The notes beneath the pieces are model-generated. The model saw nothing but the letters and a program-made list of their open reading frames with translations, was not told the origin of the DNA and did not search any database. Below, in pieces: positions 24,916 through 33,222 of a stretch of 64,000 bases of DNA. The position numbers and the translations under genes were made by a program. Origin of the DNA: Gp6-AA40 sp035263125 (GTDB taxonomy: Bacteria > Acidobacteriota > Vicinamibacteria > Vicinamibacterales > UBA2999); assembly GCA_035263125.1 (NCBI GenBank), contig DATFRP010000258.1:1-64000 (forward strand). The letters run 5' to 3'. Each line of letters begins with the position of its first letter. Positions within the stretch are counted from its first letter, which is position 1.

Positions 24916-26013
24916 TCACTTCTTCTTGGCCGCGTCCTGCGCCTCACGGAACCGGGCGCCACGAAGGATGCCCTCGAGCGCGTAGTTGTTCTCGTGGCAC
25001 GCGTACTCGTAGATCGGTTCCTTCGTGAGCGGCCAGACGTACTCACCGGTCCACGGCTTGTCCCACGTCGCGGGATCCTCGATCGTGAATCGATACAGCA
25101 GGTTGTTCGCGTCGGCCCGCGTGAAGCGCTCGACGACGTGCAGGTTCTCGGTCGCGCCGCGAAAACGGGTCTTCTCGGTGAAGTTCGTGGTGTCGACGAC
25201 GAGCGTGTCGCCATCCCAGCGGCCGATTGAATCGCCCATCCACTTGCGCATGTGCGAGGGCAGATGCTGCGCGTTCATCCGCACGATGCGTGCGTCGTGC
25301 ACCATCTCCGTCAGGATCATCACGTAGTCCTTCGTCTGCACGATCTGATGGAGGTTGTTGTAGAAGTAGTTCGGAAGCACCGGCGGGCCCGACGTCGATC
25401 CGAATCCGAGCAGGCAGCGATCCGAGAGCGTGCGTACTTCAGGATCGCTGTACGAGCTTGGATCGCCCAGCCCTGGATCGTTCTCGCGCTGCGCCTCATC
25501 AGAGGTGCGCTGCGTGCGCGCCGCCGCCAGTCGTGTCCGTGCCGCCGCAATGTAAGGCGGCACTCGTCCATCCGGTGGATCGACGATCAGCGACGATCGC
25601 TTCTGTCCGTTGACAATCGTGTAGGCGGACCCGGGATCGAGCCAGAAGGTGTTGTAGCCACCGACATTACCCGCCGCACCCGTTGATCCATCTCCGCCAA
25701 CTGGCGGCGCAGACCGATCGGCCTTCGCCGGCGCCGAGGTGATCGCTTTCAGCGTGGCGGCGTTGCTTTCGAGCTTCTTGGCCTGGTCGTCGGTCAGCAC
25801 GGCAGCCGTATTGGCCGGCCGCTCGACCGGAGTCAGCGTCGCCAGATCGTACGTTCCCTGCAGATCGGGATGGCCATCCGGCGCTCGTGGAAGGGACGGC
25901 TTCGCGACCGTCTTCTGTGCCTGTCCGATCAGCAGCGTCGGCGTCATCCATGCGATGGCGATGACGACGGTCGCAGCGACGGTTACAACTCGTGCGCGCA
26001 TGTTCTGCCTCAC
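24916..26013 (-). CDS. Secreted RAPDGHPDL-type protein 1
   Basis: 365 residues with a signal peptide. Mature N-terminus LPRAPDGHPDLQGTYD, mid motif MGDSIGRWDGDTLVVDTTNF, and C-terminal LHVVERFTRADANNLLYRF and EDPATWDKPWTGEY. These motifs recur at 26120-26995 and 57919-58773 and define a paralogous family abundant in Acidobacteriota with no assigned function. Strands and Trp/Asp richness suggest a beta-sandwich or propeller. Operon with the DUF6152 gene. Confidence 0.75.
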   Translation of the reverse strand: MRQNMRARVVTVAATVVIAIAWMTPTLLIGQAQKTVAKPSLPRAPDGHPDLQGTYDLATLTPVERPANTAAVLTDDQAKKLESNAATLKAITSAPAKADRSAPPVGGDGSTGAAGNVGGYNTFWLDPGSAYTIVNGQKRSSLIVDPPDGRVPPYIAAARTRLAAARTQRTSDEAQRENDPGLGDPSSYSDPEVRTLSDRCLLGFGSTSGPPVLPNYFYNNLHQIVQTKDYVMILTEMVHDARIVRMNAQHLPSHMRKWMGDSIGRWDGDTLVVDTTNFTEKTRFRGATENLHVVERFTRADANNLLYRFTIEDPATWDKPWTGEYVWPLTKEPIYEYACHENNYALEGILRGARFREAQDAAKKK

Positions 26014-26015
26014 AG

Positions 26016-26113
26016 CAATTCAGAATGCAGCATGCAGAATGGAGACACTGCCCGCACACGAGCCGAGTGCGCCACGTAACAGCATCTGCATTCTGAATTG
26101 TGCATTCTGCATT
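26016..26113. repeat. TGCAGAATGCAG-family hairpin, copy 1
   Basis: Arms CAATTCAGAATGCAG (26016-26030) and CTGCATTCTGAATTG (26086-26100) are perfectly complementary, with further CAGAATG units. The loop contains GAGACACTG; copy 2 (27861-27943) has a similar GTGGACACTGG in its loop. Confidence 0.85.
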
Positions 26114-26119
26114 ACAGAG

Positions 26120-26995
26120 TCACTTCAACGGACTTTTCCGCCACTTGCCGTAAATCAGTTCTTCGACGAACTCGACGCACTTGAAATCGAGCAACTGCGC
26201 ATTGGCCTCGAGGCGTCGATACAGCGGCAGCCTGATCGTCCACGGCCGCGTGAACACGTTGGGATCCTCGATCGTGGCTTGATAGCTGATCACGTCGGGT
26301 GCCGTCCTCGTGTAGCGCTCGACGACATGCAGCGCGTCGCTGTGGAAGTTGCCCGATCGATCGAACCAGGTCGACTCGTTCAAGCTGGTGACATCGACGA
26401 CGAACGTCTCACCTTCCCAGCGGCCAACCGACTGCCCCATCCACGACGACACCGGCGCGGGCCCCGGATCCTTCAGGAAGATGTTGCGCGTTGCCCCCGC
26501 GTACTCGTAGGCGATGAACATCGCGCTCGAGCTCTGGAGGATCTGAAACGGATACGGCATGTAGGTCGCGCGCGGCACACCCGGGAGGTAGCACTTGATT
26601 TCAGGATCGCGCTCGATCCAGTGCTCCTGGTTTTCCTTGCGCATCGCCGCCGCTTCGGGCTTGTACGGAATCGTTCCGCCCTCGACCACGCCCATTCCGG
26701 GCGGCACCGAGCCGACGGCTCCAAGTGCGATCACCGGCGCCGCGGGCAGCGGGCCGAAGGGCCCGGGGCGCAACGCCAGTGCGGGCCGCGCGACGTGCGC
26801 TTCGAGATCGAAGTGCGCCTCGCCAATCGCCTGCCAGACGCCGTTCAGATCGGGGTGGCCATCGGGAGCGCGGGGGGCGCGATAGGGCGCGTTACCAGCC
26901 TGGCCGACGACGGGGATCGCCGTAACGGTCAGAAACGCTCCCACGATCGCGCCGCCGATGGCTGTAACGACTGTCTTCAGGACGTTTGATCTCAC
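26120..26995 (-). CDS. Secreted RAPDGHPDL-type protein 2
   Basis: 291 residues from GTG 26995, chosen because AGGGA lies five bases upstream and a signal anchor follows. An upstream in-frame ATG (27034) lies inside the AGGTCAAAGG repeat. Shared motifs are APRAPDGHPDLNGVW, MGQSVGRWEGETFVVDVTS, LHVVERYTRTAPDVISY and IEDPNVFTRPWTIRL. A Cys at IKCYLPG is shared in position with the related protein's SDRCLLGF. Function unknown; probably exported. Confidence 0.75.
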   Translation of the reverse strand: MRSNVLKTVVTAIGGAIVGAFLTVTAIPVVGQAGNAPYRAPRAPDGHPDLNGVWQAIGEAHFDLEAHVARPALALRPGPFGPLPAAPVIALGAVGSVPPGMGVVEGGTIPYKPEAAAMRKENQEHWIERDPEIKCYLPGVPRATYMPYPFQILQSSSAMFIAYEYAGATRNIFLKDPGPAPVSSWMGQSVGRWEGETFVVDVTSLNESTWFDRSGNFHSDALHVVERYTRTAPDVISYQATIEDPNVFTRPWTIRLPLYRRLEANAQLLDFKCVEFVEELIYGKWRKSPLK

Positions 26996-27017
26996 GACGT
27001 TCCCTCGGTCACACGTT

Positions 27018-27175
27018 CGTAGGTCAAAGGTCAAAGGTCAAAGGTCAGGGCAAAGGTGTAGGTGCAAGTGTAGGTGTCAGGTGTAGGTCGAGGTGAAGGT
27101 GAACCTTATTTCTACACTTGAAACCTTGACCTTTGACATCACCTTTGACCTTTGACATTTGACCTTTGACCTACG
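27018..27175. repeat. AGGTCAAAGG-family hairpin
   Basis: Perfect 18-bp arms CGTAGGTCAAAGGTCAAA (27018-27035) and complement (27158-27175). Inside are AGGTGTAGGTG units and their partial complements. The element spans the gap between the TetR gene and the downstream RAPDGHPDL gene. Confidence 0.85.
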
Positions 27176-27179
27176 CGAG

Positions 27180-27848
27180 TCATTTCTTCTTCGCCGCCAC
27201 CCGCTTCGCCCCAGCCCGTATCGGCGTCACCCGCGCTCGAGGCTTCGGCTTCTCAGACGACAACACGCTGGCGAGCGTCAGGTTCGCAATCTCAGTCGAC
27301 GCCTGCTCCGCGTTCAAACGTCCGCCCTGTCGGAACCATCGCGGCAGCCACAGGATCATGCCGATGGTGCTGAACGCCGCGACGGTGAGATCCACGTCAC
27401 GCAGGCGTCCAGCGGCCTTGAGCTCGCGCAGCGTTTCGCGAACCAGATCGAAGTACTTCCGCTGCAGCTCCTTGACCTTGCGCTGCGCCACCGGCGGCAG
27501 CGCGCGCAGCTCGTCGAGCTGCGAGACGGCACCCTCGGCGCGGGTCGTGATCTGTGCGTGGCGGATCACAATCTGCCGCAGCCGTTCCTCCGGATCGCGG
27601 ATCGCGCGCGCCGGAAGGATGACCTCGTCGCGAACGTTGTCGAGACCGAACATCATGATCTCGAGCAGCAGTTCTTCCTTGCTGGTGAAGTAGTGATACA
27701 GACCGGCCTTGGTCATCTTCAGCGCGCGTGCGATGTCGCTGACCGAGGTGGCATCGAAGCCGCGCTGGCGGAAGATGCGGGCGGCCGTGCGGCAGATCTC
27801 GGCACGGCGCGAGTTGAGTCGGGTATGAGGTAGTGGTTTCGTAGCCAT
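27180..27848 (-). CDS. TetR-family transcriptional regulator
   Basis: 222 residues. N-terminal helix-turn-helix AARIFRQRGFDATSVSDIARALKMTKAGLYHYF is the canonical TetR pattern; the C-terminal ligand-binding part is helical, and a basic tail (KPKPRARVTP, KRVAAKKK) ends the protein. It resembles regulators of acyl-CoA metabolism. Candidate operators with consensus ACCGACCGGTCGGT lie at 33127, 33223 and 52375, but assigning them to this regulator is inference. Confidence 0.92.
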   Translation of the reverse strand: MATKPLPHTRLNSRRAEICRTAARIFRQRGFDATSVSDIARALKMTKAGLYHYFTSKEELLLEIMMFGLDNVRDEVILPARAIRDPEERLRQIVIRHAQITTRAEGAVSQLDELRALPPVAQRKVKELQRKYFDLVRETLRELKAAGRLRDVDLTVAAFSTIGMILWLPRWFRQGGRLNAEQASTEIANLTLASVLSSEKPKPRARVTPIRAGAKRVAAKKK

Positions 27849-27860
27849 CGTTTCAAGAAA

Positions 27861-27943
27861 TGCAGAATGCAGAATTCAGAATGTGGACACTGGATGAAGC
27901 CGTCGCATCAGTTACTGTCTGCATTCTGCATTCTGCAATCTGA
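27861..27943. repeat. TGCAGAATGCAG-family hairpin, copy 2
   Basis: Arms TGCAGAATGCAGA (27861-27873) and TCTGCATTCTGCA (27918-27930), plus further units on both sides. It lies just upstream of the TetR start and downstream of the PHM partner gene. Confidence 0.85.
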
Positions 27944-27953
27944 GTTGCGCAGA

Positions 27954-28856
27954 TCAGCGGCCAGACGGCGCAGCCAACACCGTGACCTTGATGTGCCCGG
28001 TTGTCCAGCAACACTGAAAGCCACCGCCGCCGTCGCCCGACGAGTCGTTGACCTGTGCGCGGAGCACATACTCACCGGGCACGCTGAACGTCGCCGTAGC
28101 CGTCGTCTTTCCATCGGCCGGATCGACCTTCGGTTTGGCTTGATCGAAGGTCACCGGTCCGGGACCGCGATAGACGCTCCAGGTGATCGTAACTGGTGGA
28201 CCCGTGCGCTGTCGCGCGCCCGGCTCGACGTTCGCCGGCCGCGAACCCGATTCGACGCCCGCCTCGTCGGTCACCCATGCCGGCAACGCGAGCGGCTGTG
28301 GCAGCGTCGTCGTCAGCGTCTCTGCCATCCCGCGCGGCGGGCCCTGAAACGCCGGCCCCTTCGGCGCGAGCCTCAACACCGGCGGCGTGTTCCCCATCGC
28401 CGCATCCTTGAACGGCTCGACCTGGTAGTCACGATGAAGGCCCATCGGCACCGACGTCGTCTTGCCATTTGCCGTCAGCGTCCACACCAGCTTCCTGTCA
28501 CCGAAGTCCGCGGGCACGGTAATCGTGAACACCCCCCATTGACGACGCGGGAGGAAGTGCGTCGGCTGACCCCGGTCCGGCTCGCCCGGTTCGATCCTGT
28601 TGTTCGGACCGATGGGGATGTCGAGCGCTTCCTTCCTGTTGCGATTGAAGTACCCGACGAGCAGGTTGTACGTCCCGTCCGCGTTTCGATACCAGCCTTC
28701 GTACGCCGCCGTGACGCCCTGGCCAACGTCCTTGATCGGTTCGAGCGGCAGCTGCGCCTGCCCTCGCGCGACGACGGCGAACGCCGCGGCGATCACCATC
28801 GCCACCACCATCTTCACGGCAGGACGGGTGAGGACACGGGGTCTGCGTTCGTTCAT
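27954..28856 (-). CDS. Secreted partner protein of PHM-like monooxygenase, copy 2
   Basis: 300 residues, complete paralogue of the truncated gene at 1-915. Signal anchor around residues 14-32, then YEGWYRNADGTYNLLVGYFN, IPIGPNNRIEPGEPD, WGVFTITVPADFGDRKLVWT, GPPRGMAETL and a C-terminal Ig-like stretch ending GEYVLRAQVNDSSG. Start ATG is 2 bp after the stop of the PHM-like gene, so translation is coupled. The C-terminal half looks like a PKD/Ig-type beta-sandwich, suggesting a binding role in the envelope; the function is unknown. Confidence 0.8.
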   Translation of the reverse strand: MNERRPRVLTRPAVKMVVAMVIAAAFAVVARGQAQLPLEPIKDVGQGVTAAYEGWYRNADGTYNLLVGYFNRNRKEALDIPIGPNNRIEPGEPDRGQPTHFLPRRQWGVFTITVPADFGDRKLVWTLTANGKTTSVPMGLHRDYQVEPFKDAAMGNTPPVLRLAPKGPAFQGPPRGMAETLTTTLPQPLALPAWVTDEAGVESGSRPANVEPGARQRTGPPVTITWSVYRGPGPVTFDQAKPKVDPADGKTTATATFSVPGEYVLRAQVNDSSGDGGGGFQCCWTTGHIKVTVLAAPSGR

Positions 28857-28858
28857 GC

Positions 28859-30187
28859 TCACTGCGATTGTGACGGCCGCGCCGTCATCTGCTTCCGCCG
28901 CGCGAGCTCGGCCTGGTAGTCTTCGTCGCTCAGATACGTGATGTTCACCCACGCATGCGCCATCTCGTCGACCGTCCGATCGCCCCACCCCACCCACTGG
29001 TTCGGGTCGGGGTTGTTCTTGTTGGCGGCCGTGTTGTCGTGCCACGCAGTGATTCGCAGGATCGTGCCCTTCGGCAGCAGCGGCGCCACGTCGTCGGCGT
29101 AGACGTAGTTGACGTGCCAGTTGAACTGGAAGTCGTTCACGTAGCTGAGCATCTGCGTCGTGCCATTCGGCAGGATCGCTTCCATCGCCATCGCCTTGCC
29201 GCGCAGGTGCATGTGCGGCTGGAAGTTCTCGACGCGGCCCGCCTGCTTCATCACATGGAAGTTCTGGTTGACGACGACCGCGTTGGGCGGGATGTCCAGA
29301 TTGCGATTGCCTTCGGTCACACCGCTGAACAGCGCGAGCACCTGGCGATACTTCGGTTCCTGTCCTTTCGGATAGAAGTAGACCGCCAGTTCGACCGAAT
29401 CGGTGATGTCTTCGCCGACCGCGTGATAGTGGATGTCCCAGACGATCTTGGAGCCGGGCAGCATCAGCTTGCCGCTGTTGGGCCGCATGATCTCGCCCTG
29501 CTTGCCAACGGCCCATTCCATGAACAGCCCGGGACCGACGTCGGCATCGTCGCCCGTGGGTGCGGCACCACCGGTGCCGTCATCCTGCTGCAGGCGCGCG
29601 AGCGCGTGATGCGTGATGCGGCGTCCCTTGATCGTCGACGGACGAATCTCGATCGCTCTCACCCAGCGTGGCTCGGTCACGCCGGTCGGCACCGCCGGCT
29701 TGTACCAGGCGTCCTGCGCGTGCGCGGGCATGTGATACGGCGGCGACTTGACGATCAGATCGGGCTCACCGAATCGCGACTTGAAATTCCACCCTGCGTC
29801 GTCGGCCCACTTGACTGGCGGCGGCATGTCCTTCGGGTCGCCCTTCACTGCGCCACCATCGACCCATTTCACGATCGTGTCGATCTGCTCTTGCGTGAGC
29901 GACCGATCGTTTTCGAAGTGCTGGATGCCGACGCTCTTGTCGATGTTCCAGGGCGGCATCTGCCGGGCCGCCACGCGCGCCTTGATCGAACGCGCCCATG
30001 GCCGCGCCTCTTCGAACGTCATCAACGACATCGGCGCGATCGAATCCGGCCGGTGACACGCTTCACACTTGGCCTGGAAGATCGGCGCCACGTCCTTCGT
30101 GAACGCGACCGGCGTGTCGGGTGGCGCGGCAGACGCGATCGATGCTGTCAGCATCAGTGCGCAAAGGGTCGCTGCCGTCTTCAACAT
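28859..30187 (-). CDS. Cytochrome c / copper type II monooxygenase (PHM-like) fusion, copy 2
   Basis: 442 residues, paralogue of 923-2245. Signal peptide ends near ASA (20). Heme motif CEACH (41-45) with RQMPPW (Met77). Copper ligands conserved: ITHHA (193-194), DIHYH (253), QPHMHLRG (325, 327), DEMAHAW (Met409). Located downstream of a PQQ dehydrogenase and a cytochrome c gene on the same strand and directly before its partner gene. The gene order suggests that electrons released by the dehydrogenase pass through cytochrome c to the heme of this enzyme and on to copper (inference). Hydroxylation substrate unknown. Confidence 0.87.
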   Translation of the reverse strand: MLKTAATLCALMLTASIASAAPPDTPVAFTKDVAPIFQAKCEACHRPDSIAPMSLMTFEEARPWARSIKARVAARQMPPWNIDKSVGIQHFENDRSLTQEQIDTIVKWVDGGAVKGDPKDMPPPVKWADDAGWNFKSRFGEPDLIVKSPPYHMPAHAQDAWYKPAVPTGVTEPRWVRAIEIRPSTIKGRRITHHALARLQQDDGTGGAAPTGDDADVGPGLFMEWAVGKQGEIMRPNSGKLMLPGSKIVWDIHYHAVGEDITDSVELAVYFYPKGQEPKYRQVLALFSGVTEGNRNLDIPPNAVVVNQNFHVMKQAGRVENFQPHMHLRGKAMAMEAILPNGTTQMLSYVNDFQFNWHVNYVYADDVAPLLPKGTILRITAWHDNTAANKNNPDPNQWVGWGDRTVDEMAHAWVNITYLSDEDYQAELARRKQMTARPSQSQ

Positions 30188-30209
30188 TGTCGTCTCCCTC
30201 TGTCGTCCC

Positions 30210-30229
30210 GCGGACCCTGAAGGGTCCGC
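30210..30229. repeat. GTCC-type hairpin between cytochrome genes
   Basis: GCGGACCCT-GA-AGGGTCCGC forms a perfect 9-bp stem just upstream of the PHM-like gene. It is followed by TGTAC and a second weaker GC-rich palindrome (30239-30280). Belongs by sequence to the GGTCCGC/GCGGACC hairpin family. Confidence 0.6.
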
Positions 30230-30275
30230 TGTACTTTCCGCGGGTCCCGCCGAAGCGTTTGGCGAAGGCGGATCG

Positions 30276-30911
30276 CTACGGCTGCACCGTGAGGAACTTC
30301 ACCGCCCGCAGTGCGGTCGTCTCCGTTGGCAACTCCGTCGTGCCGCCGGGGAATCGATTCGACCGCAGGATGAATGCGATCACGTCGGCCTGCTGCTGAC
30401 GTGACAGCGTGCCCGGCCGATCCGCCGGCATCGAGATCCGAATCCGTTCCGAGAGATCACCGAGTGTCAGATCGTTCCAGCTCGCCATGAACGCCGCGCC
30501 GGCCAGCGCCGGCGACATGTCGGCGCCCTCGAGACCGCTGCCGTGACAGTTCGCACAACTCTGCGCGTAGACGCCGCCACCGCGATTGGCCTGCGCCTCG
30601 GTGAACACGCCGCTCCACACCGTTCGCGCTCCCTCTGGAGTTAACGGAGACTGCGGAGATAACGGACTAACAGGAGAAACGGAGGAACGGAGATCGGACG
30701 GAGATCGCCGCGCCAGGATCACGCGTCGCGACACGTGCGCATTTGCGTCGTCACACTCGTAGCCCGCGACGTGCGATTCTGGCGCGGCGCACTCCGTTCG
30801 TCCTCCGTTCCTCCGTTGCTCTTGTTCAACCGTTACCTCCGCGCCCTCCGTTGAGTTGAGAAGCGCGAGCAGCGAAACCATCACGACCATGACGAGCGCG
30901 CGCGATTTCAT
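30276..30911 (-). CDS. Cytochrome c with a repeat-encoded insertion
   Basis: 211 residues. Signal peptide (about 1-23), then a low-complexity stretch (24-93) rich in Ser, Pro, Arg and Glu, then a class I cytochrome c domain with heme motif CANCH (119-123) and a likely axial Met in ISMPADRPG. The related cytochrome at 59900 goes straight from signal peptide to the TRRTVQEGVYS segment, matching ARTVWSGVFTEAQ here. The extra 70 residues correspond to a complete ACGGAG-type hairpin repeat inserted in frame. The start overlaps the PQQ dehydrogenase stop by 4 bp, so it is its likely electron acceptor. Confidence 0.85.
   Translation of the reverse strand: MKSRALVMVVMVSLLALLNSTEGAEVTVEQEQRRNGGRTECAAPESHVAGYECDDANAHVSRRVILARRSPSDLRSSVSPVSPLSPQSPLTPEGARTVWSGVFTEAQANRGGGVYAQSCANCHGSGLEGADMSPALAGAAFMASWNDLTLGDLSERIRISMPADRPGTLSRQQQADVIAFILRSNRFPGGTTELPTETTALRAVKFLTVQP
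30636..30856. repeat. Long hairpin repeat, ACGGAG family, copy 2, inside a coding region
   Basis: Left arm of ACGGAG units (30640-30707), inner arms CGCCGCGCCAG.../...CTGGCGCGGCG, and right arm of CTCCGTTCCTCCGTTGCTC units (to 30854). The text ATCGGACGGAGATCGCC is identical to copy 1. The element lies wholly within the cytochrome c reading frame and introduces no stop. Confidence 0.85.
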
Positions 30912-33076
30912 TGCTGCGACGACAGCGACCGCGGAGTTGCCGGTGCATCCGGCAGCGCGAACGAGATGTACTCGCCCGAGTAGTTGCCGCCACTGACCGC
31001 CACGACGATGAACTGCTTGCCGTTGACCATGTAGGTCATCGGCGATCCGCTCTGCGGCGCAGGCATCAACACGGCGCCGACCTCTTTACCAGTCGTCTTG
31101 TCATAGGCGCGCAGCATCGCCCCGCGTCCCCGATCGGGCATCGTCGTCACTTGCGGATCGCCGAGGATGACCAGCGTCTTGGTCACGACCAGTCCCACGC
31201 TGCCACCCTGTCCGGTCTTCGCGACGTTGAGCCCCTTGAGCTTCGGATGATTGCGCACGACATCCGGCGTGTCGCCATGCGGCACCTGGAAGAGCAGATC
31301 GCCCCGTTTGAGATCGATCGCCGACAACACGCCGTAGGGCGGCTTCACGATCGAGAGACCTTCCACGGTATTGAAGTTCTGCACCGGTTGCTCTGCAGCG
31401 GCGGCGGCTGCCTGCGCACGTGGCGCGGGCGCTTCGCGTCGGCGTTGTGGTGCATCGGCATAAGTACCGGCGCCCGCCGCTTCACGCAGACGGAACGGCG
31501 CCCCGACGACGCCCGCTTGATACGGGATGTCGGAGAAGCCGGCCGGTGGCGGCGCCACCGACTCTGCCGCGAACGCCGACAGGTTGGCCTGCGCGTAGAC
31601 AATGCCCGTTTCCGGATCAGCGCCGCCACCCGGCCAGTTCGTACCGCCGCTCGCGTTGCCGAGATTCACCGCACCCAACAGCCCTTTGACGTTGCCAACG
31701 ATCGGCGGGTTGTAGAGCGTGCCGCTGTAGGGGAACTTGTCTCCCGGCCACCACTTGTAATGTTTGAGGTTCTCCATCGCCTGCGCGCGCATCTCGGGCG
31801 TGTAGTCGATGACCTCCTCGGGAATGCGAAGCCCTGGCCGGCCGTAGGCCGCCGGCTTGCTGGGAATCGGCTGCGTCGGCGAGTACCACTCGCCCGGCAC
31901 GTCGCCCGGCGGAACCGGTGTCTCGTTGATCGGCCAGACCGGTTCGCCGGTCACGCGATCGAAGACATAGAGGAAACTCTGCTTGCTCGGCAGCGCGACG
32001 ACTTTGCGCGCGCGACCCTCGATCGTCACGTCGAGCAGAATCGGCGCCGACGACACGTCGTGATCCCAGATTGGATGGTGAACGAGCTGGAAGTGCCACT
32101 TGCGCTTGCCGGTCTTGAGATCGACGCAGACCAGACTCTCGCCAAACAGGTTGTTGCCGGGACGCTTGCCGCCGTAGTAGTCGGAGGACGGCGATTCCAC
32201 GGGGAGATAGACGAGACCGAGCTCTTCGTCCACCGTGATCTGGCTCCACACACCGGTGTTGCCGTTGACCGCCCACGAGTTGTTCAGCCACGAGTCGTTG
32301 CCAACCTCTCCCGGGCGCGGAATCGTGTTGAAGCTCCACAACAGTTTTCCGGTGCGCACGTCGAACGCGCGCGCGAGCCCTTTGGTGTTGTTGTGCGTCG
32401 TGATCGTCATCCCTTCTTTCATCGACGATCCGATGAGCACCACATCGCGCGCGATTGTCGGCGTCGAGTGCAGCCCGATCTCACCAGTCTCGAGATCGAT
32501 CGGCTGGTCGGTGCCGAACACCACGCCCACTTTCAGATCGACGACGCCCTTCGCGCCGAACGTTGCGATCGGCTGACCGGTCTTCGCGTTGAGCGCGATC
32601 AGGCGATAGCCGGGCGTGACATAGAGAATGCGATCGTCGCCCTTTCCGTCGGTCCAGTACGAGAGCCCGCGACCGGAGAGCTGACGCGGCGCATTCGCAC
32701 CGCGCGTGCCTTCAGCGTACGAGTGGACCCACTTCAACTCGCCGCTCTTCGCGTCGAGCGCGATCACGGAGCGTCGCGTGCCGCCGGTGGTGTAGAGCGT
32801 GCCGCCGATCACGAGCGGCGTGCCTTCGAGCTTGAACTCGGGACGACTTCCGAGGTTGTCGGTCTTGAATCGCCACGCGACCTCGAGTTGATTGAAGTTG
32901 GTCGCGTTGATCTGATCGAGCGGCGAGTAGCGCGTGCCGCGCGCGTCGGCGGTGTACTGCGGCCAGTCGCCGTTGCGCGTGCTCGGCAGACCTGATTGAC
33001 CCGAGATCCCAACTGCCATCAGGGCCGCGGCGCTGACAAGCGCTGCGGCTGCGAGCGAGAGTCGTCGCGTCATCAT
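30908..33076 (-). CDS. PQQ-dependent dehydrogenase (quinoprotein)
   Basis: 722 residues, signal peptide ending ISGQSG. Eight-bladed PQQ propeller signatures: WPQYTADARGTRYSPLDQI at the start, repeated A-L-D-A-K-S-G-E-L-K-W type W motifs, LVHHPIWDHDVSSAPIL and MTYMVNGKQFIVVAVSGG at the end. Resembles membrane-type glucose/polyol quinoproteins, but lacks their N-terminal membrane domain, so it is periplasmic. An Ala/Arg-rich loop (about residues 540-565) is unusual. First gene of a unit with cytochrome c, PHM-like fusion and partner. Divergent from the TonB receptor gene. Confidence 0.92.
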   Translation of the reverse strand: MMTRRLSLAAAALVSAAALMAVGISGQSGLPSTRNGDWPQYTADARGTRYSPLDQINATNFNQLEVAWRFKTDNLGSRPEFKLEGTPLVIGGTLYTTGGTRRSVIALDAKSGELKWVHSYAEGTRGANAPRQLSGRGLSYWTDGKGDDRILYVTPGYRLIALNAKTGQPIATFGAKGVVDLKVGVVFGTDQPIDLETGEIGLHSTPTIARDVVLIGSSMKEGMTITTHNNTKGLARAFDVRTGKLLWSFNTIPRPGEVGNDSWLNNSWAVNGNTGVWSQITVDEELGLVYLPVESPSSDYYGGKRPGNNLFGESLVCVDLKTGKRKWHFQLVHHPIWDHDVSSAPILLDVTIEGRARKVVALPSKQSFLYVFDRVTGEPVWPINETPVPPGDVPGEWYSPTQPIPSKPAAYGRPGLRIPEEVIDYTPEMRAQAMENLKHYKWWPGDKFPYSGTLYNPPIVGNVKGLLGAVNLGNASGGTNWPGGGADPETGIVYAQANLSAFAAESVAPPPAGFSDIPYQAGVVGAPFRLREAAGAGTYADAPQRRREAPAPRAQAAAAAAEQPVQNFNTVEGLSIVKPPYGVLSAIDLKRGDLLFQVPHGDTPDVVRNHPKLKGLNVAKTGQGGSVGLVVTKTLVILGDPQVTTMPDRGRGAMLRAYDKTTGKEVGAVLMPAPQSGSPMTYMVNGKQFIVVAVSGGNYSGEYISFALPDAPATPRSLSSQQ

Positions 33077-33085
33077 CGACTCCGT

Positions 33086-33110
33086 ACGTAGTGTCCGGCT
33101 TCAGCCGGAC
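33086..33110. repeat. ACGTAG-flanked hairpin
   Basis: ACGTAGTGTCCGGC-TTCA-GCCGGAC just upstream of the PQQ dehydrogenase start. Same family, opposite orientation, as units in the array at 23246-23368. Confidence 0.75.
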
Positions 33111-33126
33111 GAGACAAGGATCCCCT

Positions 33127-33140
33127 ACCGGACGGTCGGT
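33127..33140. promoter_or_regulatory. TetR-type operator candidate, distal box
   Basis: ACCGGACGGTCGGT differs from the palindrome ACCGACCGGTCGGT at two positions. It lies 51 bp upstream of the PQQ dehydrogenase start. Confidence 0.5.
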
Positions 33141-33222
33141 GTGTCCGGCCCGAAAAGTCTACACCTTCACAGGCCTTCTTGATCACCGTTGTCACGGTCA
33201 AGGGAGAGTGCTATTCTCCCCG

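Noticed and set aside
28857..29516. Extension of the PHM partner gene to 520 residues
   Set aside because: The extra N-terminus is an Arg/Gly/Gln-rich shadow of the PHM-like gene in another frame; ATG 28856 with coupled translation fits better.
30911..32995. 694-codon open frame on the plus strand
   Set aside because: It is the complement of the PQQ dehydrogenase gene, rich in Arg and His, with no recognisable motif.
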